A stretch of 64,000 nt of DNA from assembly GCF_001507435.1 (NCBI RefSeq), contig NZ_LMWH01000259.1, positions 1 to 64,000 of the forward strand, in the 5' to 3' direction. Shown piece by piece: positions 1 through 8,272 of this stretch. The notes below the pieces were generated by a model. It was given only the letters and a program-made list of their open reading frames with translations, was not told the origin of the DNA and ran no database searches. Source of the DNA: Streptomyces sp. NRRL F-5122. GTDB taxonomy: Bacteria > Actinomycetota > Actinomycetes > Streptomycetales > Streptomycetaceae. The position numbers were made by a program, and so were the translations under genes. Positions within the stretch are counted from its first letter, which is position 1; every line of letters starts with the position of its first letter.

Positions 1-134
1 TCATCACCGACCTCGCCGTCCTCGACATCACCCACGACGGACTCCTCCTCACCCAAACCGCACCCGGCGTCGGCATCGACGAGATCAACGCCAAGACCGG
101 CGCCGAGGTGGCTGTGGCGAAGGAACGCGCGTGA
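1..134 (+). CDS. pcaJ: 3-oxoadipate CoA-transferase subunit B, C-terminal end (partial)
   Basis: Only the last 43 codons are inside the window, read in frame 3 and ending at TGA 132-134. The peptide contains [22 protein letters not shown] and KTGA, which fits the conserved C-terminus of the beta subunit of succinyl-CoA:3-oxoacid/3-oxoadipate CoA-transferases. The family transfers CoA from succinyl-CoA to 3-oxoadipate, the penultimate step of the beta-ketoadipate pathway in the cytoplasm. The assignment to PcaJ rather than the ketone-body enzyme ScoB rests on the pcaHGBL genes that follow directly. The subunit A gene would lie upstream, outside the window. The stop codon overlaps a GTG that opens the short thiolase relic. 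Confidence 0.8.
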   Translation, partial: ITDLAVLDITHDGLLLTQTAPGVGIDEINAKTGAEVAVAKERA

Positions 135-250
135 AGGGCGACGGCGACACCACCGGCGGGGGGAAACCCACCGCCCCCCGCCGCGACGACGGCATCCCCT
201 CCCCGTGCATCGGTGTGGGCCAGGGCCGCACCCCCGCCCCCGAACGCTAG
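131..250 (+). pseudogene. Relic of beta-ketoadipyl-CoA thiolase (pcaF) between pcaJ and pcaH
   Basis: A 39-codon open frame starts at GTG 131, overlapping the pcaJ stop as GTGA, and ends at TAG 248-250. Near its end it encodes CIGVGQG (206-226) and it finishes in ER. Cys-Ile-Gly-Val-Gly-Gln-Gly is the hallmark C-terminal active-site segment of thiolases, and their C-termini commonly end in a similar Leu-Glu-Arg. The preceding roughly 25 codons are Gly/Asp/Pro-rich and show no thiolase features. The simplest reading is an in-frame internal deletion that kept the translational coupling and the last codons of pcaF. In streptomycete pca operons pcaF usually sits exactly here. An alternative is chance resemblance of a spacer, but the seven-residue motif in the expected place makes that less likely. 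Confidence 0.6.
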
Positions 251-258
251 GACCCCGC

Positions 259-1032
259 ATGGCTCTCACTCAGCACGACATCGACGTCGAGATCGCGGCC
301 GAACACGCCGCCTACGAGAAGCGGGTGGCCGAGGGCGCGCCCGTCGAGCACCATCCGCGCCGCGACTACGCCCCGTACCGCTCCTCCGTGCTGCGCCACC
401 CCCGGCAGCCGCCGATCACGATCGACGTCGGCCAGGACCCCGAGATGGTGGAACTGTCCTCCCCGGCCTTCGGCGAGCGCGACATCACCGAGATCGACAA
501 CGACCTCACCCGGCATCACCGCGGCGAGCCCATAGGCGAGCGGATCACCGTCTCCGGGCGGCTCCTTGACCGCGCCGGACACCCGGTTCGCGGCCAGCTC
601 GTCGAGATCTGGCAGGCGAACTCCGCCGGGCGCTACGCGCACCGGCGCGAGCAGCACGACGCCCCGCTGGACCCCAACTTCACGGGCGTGGGCCGTACGG
701 TCACCGACGCCAGCGGCTTCTACCGCTTCACCACCATCCAGCCCGGGCCCTACCCCTGGCGCAACCATGTGAACGCCTGGCGCCCGGCGCACATCCACTT
801 CTCGCTCTTCGGGAGCGCCTTCACCCAGCGGCTCGTGACGCAGATGTACTTCCCGAACGACCCGCTCTTCCCGTACGACCCGATCCTGCAGTCCGTGACC
901 GACGACGCCGCCCGGCAGCGGCTGATCGCGACGTACGACCACAGCCTCTCGGTGCCCGAGTTCTCACTCGGTTACCACTGGGACATCGTGCTCGACGGCC
1001 CGAACGCCACCTGGATCGAGGAAGGACGCTGA
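259..1032 (+). CDS. pcaH: Protocatechuate 3,4-dioxygenase beta subunit
   Basis: 257 residues. With PcaG it forms the non-haem Fe(III) intradiol dioxygenase that opens protocatechuate to 3-carboxy-cis,cis-muconate. The iron ligands can be placed as Tyr126 (in AGRY), Tyr165 (in PGPYPW), His178 and His180 (in WRPAHIHFS). Their spacings of 39, 13 and 2 residues equal those of the Pseudomonas enzyme (Tyr408, Tyr447, His460, His462). The N-terminal PcaH-specific domain occupies about residues 1-85 and the beta-sandwich follows. ATG 259 is preferred over the in-frame ATG at 205, because residues 2 onward (ALTQHDIDVEIAAEH) look like a normal PcaH start while the extension reads through the pcaF relic. 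It is followed after 6 bp by pcaG. Confidence 0.95.
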   Translation: MALTQHDIDVEIAAEHAAYEKRVAEGAPVEHHPRRDYAPYRSSVLRHPRQPPITIDVGQDPEMVELSSPAFGERDITEIDNDLTRHHRGEPIGERITVSGRLLDRAGHPVRGQLVEIWQANSAGRYAHRREQHDAPLDPNFTGVGRTVTDASGFYRFTTIQPGPYPWRNHVNAWRPAHIHFSLFGSAFTQRLVTQMYFPNDPLFPYDPILQSVTDDAARQRLIATYDHSLSVPEFSLGYHWDIVLDGPNATWIEEGR

Positions 1033-1038
1033 CCTGCC

Positions 1039-1644
1039 ATGACGAAGATCGACACAAGCAGGCCGGAGAACGTGCTGCCCACCCCCTCGCACACGGTCGG
1101 CCCCTTCTACGGATACGCGCTGCCGTTCCCGGGCGGCGGTGAGATCGCGCCGCCCGGCCGGCCCGACACCATCACGATCCAGGGATACGTCCTCGACGGC
1201 GAGGGCCGCCCTCTGCCGGACGCGCTCGTGGAACTGTGGGGGCCCGATCCCGAGGGCAGACTGCCCACCGTCGACGGCGCGATGCGGCGCGATGCGGCGA
1301 CCGGTGGCCATCTGGGCCGCAACGGCGTGGAGTTCACCGGCTGGGGCCGGATCCAGACCGACGCGAACGGCCATTGGTACGCCCGTACGCTGCGCCCCGG
1401 CGCACGCGGTCGCAGCGCCCCGTACATCAGTGTGTGCGTGTTCGCTCGCGGCCTGCTCACGCACCTGTTCACCCGGATCCACCTGCCGGACGACGAGGCG
1501 GCGCTCGCCGCGGACCCGCTGCTGTCCCGGCTCGACGAGAAGCGCCGCGACACGCTGATCGCGGTGGCCGAGGGCAACGGCACGTACCGTTTCGACATCC
1601 GCCTTCAAGGCGAAGGCGAGACGGTCTTCCTGGAGTTCCAGTGA
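1039..1644 (+). CDS. pcaG: Protocatechuate 3,4-dioxygenase alpha subunit
   Basis: 201 residues. It is the structural partner of PcaH and contributes to substrate binding, while the catalytic iron sits in the beta subunit. It shows the intradiol dioxygenase fold: an N-terminal TPSHTVGPFYGYALPF segment, then GYVLDGEGRPLPDALVELWGPD, FTGWGRIQTDANG and RTLRPGARGRSAPYISVCVFARGLLTHLFTRIHLPDD. As expected for PcaG the His-x-His iron-ligand motif of PcaH is replaced (APYISVCVFARG). A short 6-bp gap from pcaH and an overlap with pcaB (GTGA at 1641-1644) indicate one coupled transcript. Confidence 0.93.
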   Translation: MTKIDTSRPENVLPTPSHTVGPFYGYALPFPGGGEIAPPGRPDTITIQGYVLDGEGRPLPDALVELWGPDPEGRLPTVDGAMRRDAATGGHLGRNGVEFTGWGRIQTDANGHWYARTLRPGARGRSAPYISVCVFARGLLTHLFTRIHLPDDEAALAADPLLSRLDEKRRDTLIAVAEGNGTYRFDIRLQGEGETVFLEFQ

Positions 1645-2963
1645 CATCCGACACCGGCCTGCTCGCCCCCGGGTGGGTCGGCTCCCCCGCCGCGGACACG
1701 ACGAGCGACACCGCCTGGCTGCGGGCCATGCTCGACGCGGAGGTCGCGCTGACCCGGGCCCTGGCCTCGTCGGGCCTGGCTCCCGCGGCGGCGGCCGCCG
1801 CGGTGGCCGAGGCGGCCCGTAGGAACCGTTTCGACGTGTGCTCCATCGCCCGGCGCGCCCGGGCCGGCGGGAACCCGGTCATCCCCCTGGTCGCCGATCT
1901 GACCGAGGCGGTGGGCGCGGAGCACGGGCCGTACGTGCACCGGGGAGCGACCAGTCAGGACATCCTGGACACGGCGACGATGCTGGTCGCCGTGCGCACG
2001 CTCGACCCGGTCCTGGCCGACCTCGAGCGCACCCAGACGGCGCTGGCCGAGCTCGCCGCGCGCCACCGGGACACGGTCATGCCCGGGCGCACGCTCACCC
2101 AGCACGCCGTGCCGACGACGTTCGGCCTGAAGGCGGCGGGCTGGCGGTCGCTGGTACTGGACGCCCGGGACCGCGTGCGCACCGTCCGGGACGGCCTGCC
2201 CGCCCAGCTCGGCGGTGCGGCCGGCACCCTGGCCGCGTTCACCGCGTACGGCGCGGACGACCCACGGGCGCTCACGGCCGCGTACGCACAAGAACTCCGG
2301 CTCGCCGACCCGGTCCTGCCCTGGCACAGCCTGCGTACTCCGATCGCCGATCTCGCGGGCGGACTCGCCTTCACGGCCGGGGCCCTCGGCAAGCTCGCCG
2401 CGGACGTCCTGACCCTCGGCCGCACCGAGATCGCCGAGGTGGGCGAGGCCGCGGGCGGCGGATCCTCCGCGATGCCGCACAAAGCGAACCCCGTGCGGGC
2501 GACGCTGATCGCGGCCGCGGCCCGACGGGCGCCGCAACTGGCGGCAACGCTGTACGGATCGCTGACCGCCGAGGACGAACGTCCCGCCGGGGCCTGGCAC
2601 GCCGAGTGGGAGCCGCTGCGCGATCTGCTGCGGCTGGTCGGCGGCGCCGCCCGCGACGGGGCCGAACTGGCCGAGGGTCTGCAGGTGGACGAGGAGTCCA
2701 TGCGCCGGCATCTGTTCCTCACCCACGGGTTGATCGTCTCGGAGCGGCTGGCGGCCGAGCTGACTCCGCTGCTGGGCCGCGCCCGCGCCAGGGAGCTGCT
2801 CGACGAGGTCGCCAGGCGCGCCCGGACGGAGAGCCGAAGCCTCGCCGAACTTCTCTCCGCGGATGCGGAGTTGAAGGAAATCGACCTCGAGGGTCCCACT
2901 GACCCGGCCCAGTACACCGGCTCCGCCGGATCCCTCACCGACCGTGCCCTGGAGCGTTCGTGA
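1641..2963 (+). CDS. pcaB: 3-carboxy-cis,cis-muconate cycloisomerase
   Basis: 440 residues from GTG 1641, which overlaps the pcaG stop. The open frame runs further upstream, but only as a shadow of pcaG. The protein belongs to the fumarase/aspartase/argininosuccinate-lyase superfamily. It carries the superfamily signature GGSSAMPHKANP at about residues 271-282 and the upstream GATSQDILDTA block (about 98-108). It converts 3-carboxy-cis,cis-muconate to 4-carboxymuconolactone. It ends in a GTGA overlap with the next gene, pcaL, so all four pca enzymes here look translationally linked. Confidence 0.93.
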   Translation: MTSDTGLLAPGWVGSPAADTTSDTAWLRAMLDAEVALTRALASSGLAPAAAAAAVAEAARRNRFDVCSIARRARAGGNPVIPLVADLTEAVGAEHGPYVHRGATSQDILDTATMLVAVRTLDPVLADLERTQTALAELAARHRDTVMPGRTLTQHAVPTTFGLKAAGWRSLVLDARDRVRTVRDGLPAQLGGAAGTLAAFTAYGADDPRALTAAYAQELRLADPVLPWHSLRTPIADLAGGLAFTAGALGKLAADVLTLGRTEIAEVGEAAGGGSSAMPHKANPVRATLIAAAARRAPQLAATLYGSLTAEDERPAGAWHAEWEPLRDLLRLVGGAARDGAELAEGLQVDEESMRRHLFLTHGLIVSERLAAELTPLLGRARARELLDEVARRARTESRSLAELLSADAELKEIDLEGPTDPAQYTGSAGSLTDRALERS

Positions 2964-4087
2964 CCGACATGCTGCCGCACCACCGTGCCGAGGGCGCCCA
3001 CACCGCTCCCCCGCTGTTCCTCGGTTCGTCGCTCGGCACCTCCTACGCCCTGTGGGACAGGGTCGCGCCCGAACTGTCCGCTGACCATCGGGTGATCCGC
3101 TGGGATCTGCCCGGCCACGGCGGTTCGGCGCCGGGCCTCATCGGTCCCGGGGCGACGGTCGCGGATCTCGCGGGGCTGGTGCTGGCGCTCGCGGACGCCC
3201 TGGACGTGGAGCGCTTCGCCTACGCCGGAGTGTCACTGGGGGGTGCGGTGGGACTGCATCTGGCCGTGCACCACCCCGAACGGATCTCGTCGCTGGCCGT
3301 CCTCTGCTCGTCCGCGCACTTCAACGGCGCGCGGCCGTGGGAGGAGCGGGCCGCCCTGGTGCGCAGGGAGGGCCTGGCCCCGGTCGCGGCGACCGCCGAA
3401 GCCCGCTGGTTCACGGACGGGTTCACCGTGCCGCGGCTCGTGCAGGACCACCGCGACGCAAACCCGGCCGCGTATGCCGCCTGCTGTGACGCACTGGCCG
3501 CCTTCGACATCCGTGACCGGCTGGCATCGATCACCGCGCCGACGCTGCTGATCGCGGGACGGAAGGACCCTGCGACACCACCGGCCCATCTCCGGGAGAT
3601 CGCGGACGCGGTGCCCGGCGCCGCGCTCGTCGAGATTCCCGGAGCCTCGCACCTGGCGCCCGCGCAGTGCCCGAAGGCCGTCCTGACGGCGCTGCGTGCG
3701 CACTTCTCGGGAGCCTCCGGATACGGCATGCAGGTGCGCCGCGAGGTCCTCGGTGACGCCCATGTGGACCGGGCGCAGACGCGTCAGACGCCCTTCACCG
3801 CCCGGTTCCAGGACTTCATCTCGCGCTACGCCTGGGGCGAGATCTGGACGGACCCCACGCTCTCGCGCCGGGAACGCAGCATGATCACGCTGACCGCGCT
3901 CGTCGCCCACGGGCACCTCGACGAGCTTGCCATGCATGTCACGGCGGCCCGGCGCAACGGGCTGACACCGCAGGAGATCGGCGCGGTACTGCTGCAGACC
4001 GCCGTCTACTGTGGCGTTCCGGCCGCGAACTCCGCGTTCGCGGTGGCGCAGCGGGTGCTCGCGGAGGAGGACTCGCCCGAAGGGTGA
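2960..4087 (+). CDS. pcaL: Fused 3-oxoadipate enol-lactonase / 4-carboxymuconolactone decarboxylase
   Basis: 375 residues. Residues 1 to about 250 are an alpha/beta hydrolase (PcaD-like) with the nucleophile elbow GVSLGG (Ser at about 91) and a C-terminal catalytic His in GASHLAP (about 229). Residues about 252-375 are a carboxymuconolactone decarboxylase domain (PcaC-like), recognisable from DFISRYAWGEIWTDPTLSRRERS, LVAHGHLDELAMHV and AVYCGVPAANSAF. The fusion performs two consecutive pathway steps, decarboxylation to 3-oxoadipate enol-lactone and its hydrolysis. The fused form is known as PcaL from Streptomyces and Rhodococcus. GTG 2960 overlaps the pcaB stop. It is the last pca gene in this direction. 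Confidence 0.94.
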   Translation: MTDMLPHHRAEGAHTAPPLFLGSSLGTSYALWDRVAPELSADHRVIRWDLPGHGGSAPGLIGPGATVADLAGLVLALADALDVERFAYAGVSLGGAVGLHLAVHHPERISSLAVLCSSAHFNGARPWEERAALVRREGLAPVAATAEARWFTDGFTVPRLVQDHRDANPAAYAACCDALAAFDIRDRLASITAPTLLIAGRKDPATPPAHLREIADAVPGAALVEIPGASHLAPAQCPKAVLTALRAHFSGASGYGMQVRREVLGDAHVDRAQTRQTPFTARFQDFISRYAWGEIWTDPTLSRRERSMITLTALVAHGHLDELAMHVTAARRNGLTPQEIGAVLLQTAVYCGVPAANSAFAVAQRVLAEEDSPEG

Positions 4088-4150
4088 TCCTGCCGGTCGT
4101 AGCTTCAGCAGGGCCACCCGACCACGCGGGACGGTGCCTAGGCTGAAGGC

Positions 4151-4942
4151 ATGTCCACTGTTCTGATCACCGGTGCCACCTCAGGTCTCGGCCGGTATGT
4201 CGCCTTCGAGTTGGTCCGCTCGGGGCACCTGGTCCTCGCCCACGGAAGGGACGCGGCCCGCACCGAACGGCTCGTCGAGGAGCTGCGCACCGAGGGCGAG
4301 GCGCAGGGCTTCGTCGCGGACCTGGCCTCGCTCGCCGAGGTGCGGCGCCTCGGCGCGGAGGTGAGCGCGGCGCAGCCCCGCCTCGACGTCCTGATCAACA
4401 ACGCGGGTCTGGGCGGCGGTCCGCGCGGCTCGGAACGGGAGATCAGTGCCGACGGTCACGAACTGCGGCTCGCCGTCAACTACCTGGCGCCCGTCGTGCT
4501 CACCCGTGCACTGCTGCCCGTTCTGCGGGCGAACGCCCCCGCCCGGATCGTCAACGTGGGCTCCGCGGGCCAGGAGCCGCTGGACTTCGACGACCCGGAG
4601 CTGACACGCGGCTACAGCGGCCTCTCGGCCTACTGCCGCAGCAAGTTCGCCCTGGCCGCGTACACGTTCACACTGGCCGAGGAGCTGCACGGCAGCGGTG
4701 TGTCGGTCAACGTCCTGCACCCGGCGACCTACATGGACACCGCGATGGTCCGTGAGGGCGGCATCACCCCCTGGAACAGCGTGGCCGACGGCGCGCCCGG
4801 GGTGCTGGCCCTGGCGACCCGGGACGCGGGCACCGGCGGCTACTTCGACGGCACCCGTCCGGCACGGGCGCACGAGCGGGCGTACGACGGGGAGACGCGG
4901 AAGCGTCTGGAGACCGTGACCGGTCAGCTGCTGGCGCTGTGA
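4151..4942 (+). CDS. Short-chain dehydrogenase/reductase (SDR)
   Basis: 263 residues. Classical Rossmann-fold SDR: the nucleotide-binding TGATSGLG motif is at residues 7-14, NNAG at about 84-87, and the catalytic YCRSK (Tyr-x3-Lys) at about 161-165 after the conserved Ser of the VGSAG segment. The Arg in the HGRDAARTERL segment at the end of beta-2 suggests NADP(H) preference. The C-terminal half resembles retinol-dehydrogenase-like SDRs (GGYFDGTRPARAHERAYD). The substrate cannot be read from sequence. The gene follows pcaL after 63 bp. TAGGCT at 4138-4143 sits only 7 bp before the ATG, which would suit a near-leaderless transcript of its own, so membership of the pca operon is uncertain. Confidence 0.85.
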   Translation: MSTVLITGATSGLGRYVAFELVRSGHLVLAHGRDAARTERLVEELRTEGEAQGFVADLASLAEVRRLGAEVSAAQPRLDVLINNAGLGGGPRGSEREISADGHELRLAVNYLAPVVLTRALLPVLRANAPARIVNVGSAGQEPLDFDDPELTRGYSGLSAYCRSKFALAAYTFTLAEELHGSGVSVNVLHPATYMDTAMVREGGITPWNSVADGAPGVLALATRDAGTGGYFDGTRPARAHERAYDGETRKRLETVTGQLLAL

Positions 4943-4949
4943 CGGGCGG

Positions 4950-7637
4950 TCAGCGCAGCCCCCTGCCGTGGTCCAGCACCTCCTGCGCCCGCGCCGCCAG
5001 CCCGTCTGCGCCGCACGACCGCGCCAGTGTCAGTCCACGGTTGAGCTCGGCCACCGATTTCGCGGCGATCCCGTACTCGACCCGGGCCGCCGCGTGCTCG
5101 TAGGCGCAGGGCGAGGACTCCAGGTAGGTCACCGCCTGGGCGTGCAGCGCCACCGAGCGCTGGCCCGTCTCCAGTGCGGCGGCGACCCGGAGGGCCTCGC
5201 CGATCGCCGTGTCGGTGCCGAGGAGCTCCGCCTGCTGCCGCGCCGTCGCGGCCAGTTCGGCCGCGCGGCGCGGGTCGTCGGAGACCAGCGCACGGGCGAG
5301 GTCACCCGCCCAGGGGGCCAGCACCGGATTGCGGCCACGTCCGGCGCAGGCCTTCTCGGCGGCCTCCAGTTCGTTGACGCCCTCCTTGGTCCGGCCCACG
5401 GCGATCAGCAGCCGGCCGCGCACGGAGCGGGTGTCGGGCAGCACGATCGTGGACGGGTAGGGCGGGGCGAAGCCGTAGCGCTCCGCGATCGACCAGGCCT
5501 CCTCCACATGTCCGCGGGCGAGCAGCGTGTCGACGAGTCCACAGGTCGACGACCAGTACAGGGGCAGTCCGCGGCCGACGCGCTCGGCGAGGCGCAGTGA
5601 CTCGCGCAGGGACGCCTCCGCGTCCCTCAGACGGCCCCGCCTGCGATGGGCGAGCCCGACATAGGCATGGGCCAGGGAGAGATGACCGCCGCTCCAGCCG
5701 GCCGTCTCATAGGCGCGCAGGGCCTCGGTGAACAGGCTCTCGGCGCGGTCGAGGCGGTCCGTGTAGGCATAGGCGCTGCCGAGCATCAGGAGCAGTTCGA
5801 TGCCCCATGCGCTGTCGGTCCAGCCGAGTCCGGGGGCCAGCCGGCCGTTGACGAGGGCGCGGTCGCACAGCTCCACGACCTCCTCGGCGCTCTCACCGTG
5901 GGTCATCGCGTCGAAGCCGCGCAGGATGAGCAGGGCGCGCTCGGAGTTGTCCCGCCCGGTGCAGGTGGCGGCGAGTTCGGCCAGTTCCCGGGAGCGGGCC
6001 GGGGAGTCCTCCTCCGCCGCGTGGATGCCCTCCCACATGTAGTGCACCGCCTGCAGGCGCATGCGCGCGGGGCCGGGCTCGAGCCGGGCGGCCTCCTCGT
6101 CGACGGTGCGAATGGCCTCGTCCAGCTGGTCGTTGTGCAGCAGTGCCTGGGACAGCCGGTAGACGGCGCTCACCCGGTCGCCGCCCTCCAGGCCCGGCAT
6201 GGCGAGTGCCGCCTGGAGGTACTCGATGGTGGTGGAAGGCGAGGTCAGCAGAGTGGCGCAGCCAAGTTCGTAGAGCACATGGGGGTGGACCTCCGGCAGC
6301 GGAGGCTCCAGCAGGGCCCGCTCGAGACAGCGGCGGGCGGCCTCGGGCGCGCCGACCGCGAGGTGCTCGCGCGCGGCCTCACGCATCTGCTCGACGAGTT
6401 CCTCGTCGTCGTCCGGATGGACCTCGAGGAGGTGGCGGGAGGCGGCCGCCGCACCGAGTCCCGAGTCGGTGACGACCTGTGCGGCGATGCCGTGCATCGC
6501 GGTGCGCAGTCCGTCGGGGATCGACCGGTAGACGGCGCTGGCGATCAGCGGGTGCACGAACTCCAGCTCGCCGCCGTCCGCCTGGCGGTTGGCCGCGTCC
6601 GGCTCGGTGAGGATGCGGGCCGCGCTCAGGAGTTCCGCGCAGCGCACCGCCTCCGCGGGACGCATCGTTGCGAGGCGGGCCACCAGGTCCACGGTGATGC
6701 CGGTGCCGAGGATGGCCGCGGCCCAGGCGAACCGGGTGGCCTCGATGCCGAGGCCTTCCAGCCGGGCCACCAGGCCGTGGCCGCGGGCCGAGCGGTTCAG
6801 GCCGCGCAGTTCGGCGGCGGACGACTCGACCGGTTCCAGCTGGCTGTCCTGCACCTTGGCGAGGAGTTCGACCGTCTCGTAGGGGTTGCCCCCGGTCACG
6901 GCCCACACCTCGCGGCAGAACGGGGCGTCGGCGTGTGCGCCGACTGTGGCCCGGGTGAGTCCCGCGGCGGCATCGGGGGTGAGCGCCGTCAGCGTGGTGA
7001 GCGGGAGGCGGGCGGCCGCGGCGATCGTCTCCAGATGGCGTTCGCTCTCGCCGGAGACCTCACCGGGGCGGCGGGCGACGACGACGAGGACACGCAGTTC
7101 GTCGAGGCGCTCGCAGAAGGCCGCGAGCCAGTGGAGGGTCTCCTGGTCGGCCCAGTGCGCGTCGTCGATGAGCAGGACCAGCGGCCATTCCCGCTTGGCG
7201 AGCCGGGAGACGGCCGCGACCAGCCCGTCGCACACACCCTGCGGGTCGGCCTGGCGCTCACCGGGGTCGGTTATCCCGAGGGCGGGGCCGGCGACCTCGT
7301 ACCAGTCGCCCAGGTACTCGCGCGCCTCCTCCGGCATCAGTGAGACGAGCGCGGGCTGCAGCAACTGCCGTACGACATTGAACGGAACGGACGTGACGGT
7401 CTCGCCGCCGCGCGCCGACCACACTGTGCACCCGCGGCGTTCGGCGATGCGGCGTGTCTCGGCGAGGAGCGCGGTCTTGCCGATGCCGGCCTCCCCGCCG
7501 AACATCAACAGGCTCCCCATCTCCGTCGGCGAGGAATCGTCGCGCAGGGCGTCGATCGCATCGGTGACGACGGCGAGTTCCGCGTCGCGTTCCCACAGGG
7601 AAGCCGAGGCGGCCCCGCCGGGCCCTGCCTCCGTCAT
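4950..7637 (-). CDS. Large AAA/LuxR-type ATPase lacking the DNA-binding domain
   Basis: 895 residues. The N-terminal ATPase has a Walker A motif GGEAGIGKT at residues 47-55 and Walker B LVLLIDDAHWAD at 153-164. This is the arrangement of LAL (large ATP-binding LuxR) and MalT-type regulators, followed by a long helical tetratricopeptide-like region (about 430-890). LAL proteins normally end in a LuxR helix-turn-helix of about 60 residues; here the protein stops at EVLDHGRGLR with no such domain, and the frame downstream is immediately occupied by the convergent SDR. It may therefore be a truncated regulator or a signalling ATPase of the STAND class. ATG 7637 has a good ribosome-binding site (GGGAGGT). 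The two genes converge with 7 bp between their stops. Confidence 0.8.
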   Translation of the reverse strand: MTEAGPGGAASASLWERDAELAVVTDAIDALRDDSSPTEMGSLLMFGGEAGIGKTALLAETRRIAERRGCTVWSARGGETVTSVPFNVVRQLLQPALVSLMPEEAREYLGDWYEVAGPALGITDPGERQADPQGVCDGLVAAVSRLAKREWPLVLLIDDAHWADQETLHWLAAFCERLDELRVLVVVARRPGEVSGESERHLETIAAAARLPLTTLTALTPDAAAGLTRATVGAHADAPFCREVWAVTGGNPYETVELLAKVQDSQLEPVESSAAELRGLNRSARGHGLVARLEGLGIEATRFAWAAAILGTGITVDLVARLATMRPAEAVRCAELLSAARILTEPDAANRQADGGELEFVHPLIASAVYRSIPDGLRTAMHGIAAQVVTDSGLGAAAASRHLLEVHPDDDEELVEQMREAAREHLAVGAPEAARRCLERALLEPPLPEVHPHVLYELGCATLLTSPSTTIEYLQAALAMPGLEGGDRVSAVYRLSQALLHNDQLDEAIRTVDEEAARLEPGPARMRLQAVHYMWEGIHAAEEDSPARSRELAELAATCTGRDNSERALLILRGFDAMTHGESAEEVVELCDRALVNGRLAPGLGWTDSAWGIELLLMLGSAYAYTDRLDRAESLFTEALRAYETAGWSGGHLSLAHAYVGLAHRRRGRLRDAEASLRESLRLAERVGRGLPLYWSSTCGLVDTLLARGHVEEAWSIAERYGFAPPYPSTIVLPDTRSVRGRLLIAVGRTKEGVNELEAAEKACAGRGRNPVLAPWAGDLARALVSDDPRRAAELAATARQQAELLGTDTAIGEALRVAAALETGQRSVALHAQAVTYLESSPCAYEHAAARVEYGIAAKSVAELNRGLTLARSCGADGLAARAQEVLDHGRGLR

Positions 7638-8272
7638 CCCGGTACCTCCCCAGATCGCCCAAACGACGTACAGGCATCGAGCCTAGTCTCCCGCGGGCCC
7701 CGACGGAGCCAGGTCGTGACACCTGTTGCCGTGACGGGTGACGCGGGGTGTCCGGGGGCGACGCCGATGGCGGCCGACCAGGTCCGATGAAAGTTATTGA
7801 CAGTAAAGCCCGTTGGAAATGAGGCAAACTTTCCCACGGGGTCACGGCATCCGAAAGGCCCGTGCACGATCGTCCTCGCCCACGACCCGGCCACTCGCAC
7901 GACACGGGCGGGACATCCCCGAACCGGCCTGGTCACCGGGGAGTTGAGCAACTCGCGCGCGGAGAGCGGGATCGGCGTCCGCGCCCGCTCCGCCGGCGTG
8001 ATCGGGGCTCGCTCCCGCACCCCGCAGGGCTGCGGACACGAGATGGCGTCAGCCCTCTTCGCACTCGCGTTCCCCCTCGGGCGTCCGGAACCGGGGCCTC
8101 CGGCAGGCCGGCGACCGAATCGGGGGCCGTCCGGCGCGACGGCATTCGATCAAGGAAAGCCGGCGTTCCGGGTGCGGAGGCGCGCTCGTGCCGCGGTCGG
8201 GCGGCGCGCCGGTTTCCCGGCGTACGGGGACGCTCTCATCCGTCTTTCACGCATGCCTCATACGGTGGATCC
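7638..8272. other. 635-bp divergent intergenic region
   Basis: Lies between the leftward LAL-type ATPase and the rightward DUF2510 protein. A short AT-richer patch at 7788-7830 includes TTGACA at 7797-7802, which could be a -35 element, but no convincing -10 follows at 16-19 bp. Open frames crossing this stretch have low-complexity Arg/Pro/Gly-rich translations typical of non-coding high-GC DNA. I see no supported gene. Confidence 0.5.

Noticed and set aside
5646..7343. Long rightward open frame opposite the LAL-type ATPase
   Set aside because: Exact antisense of a gene with clear Walker motifs; no recognisable domain.
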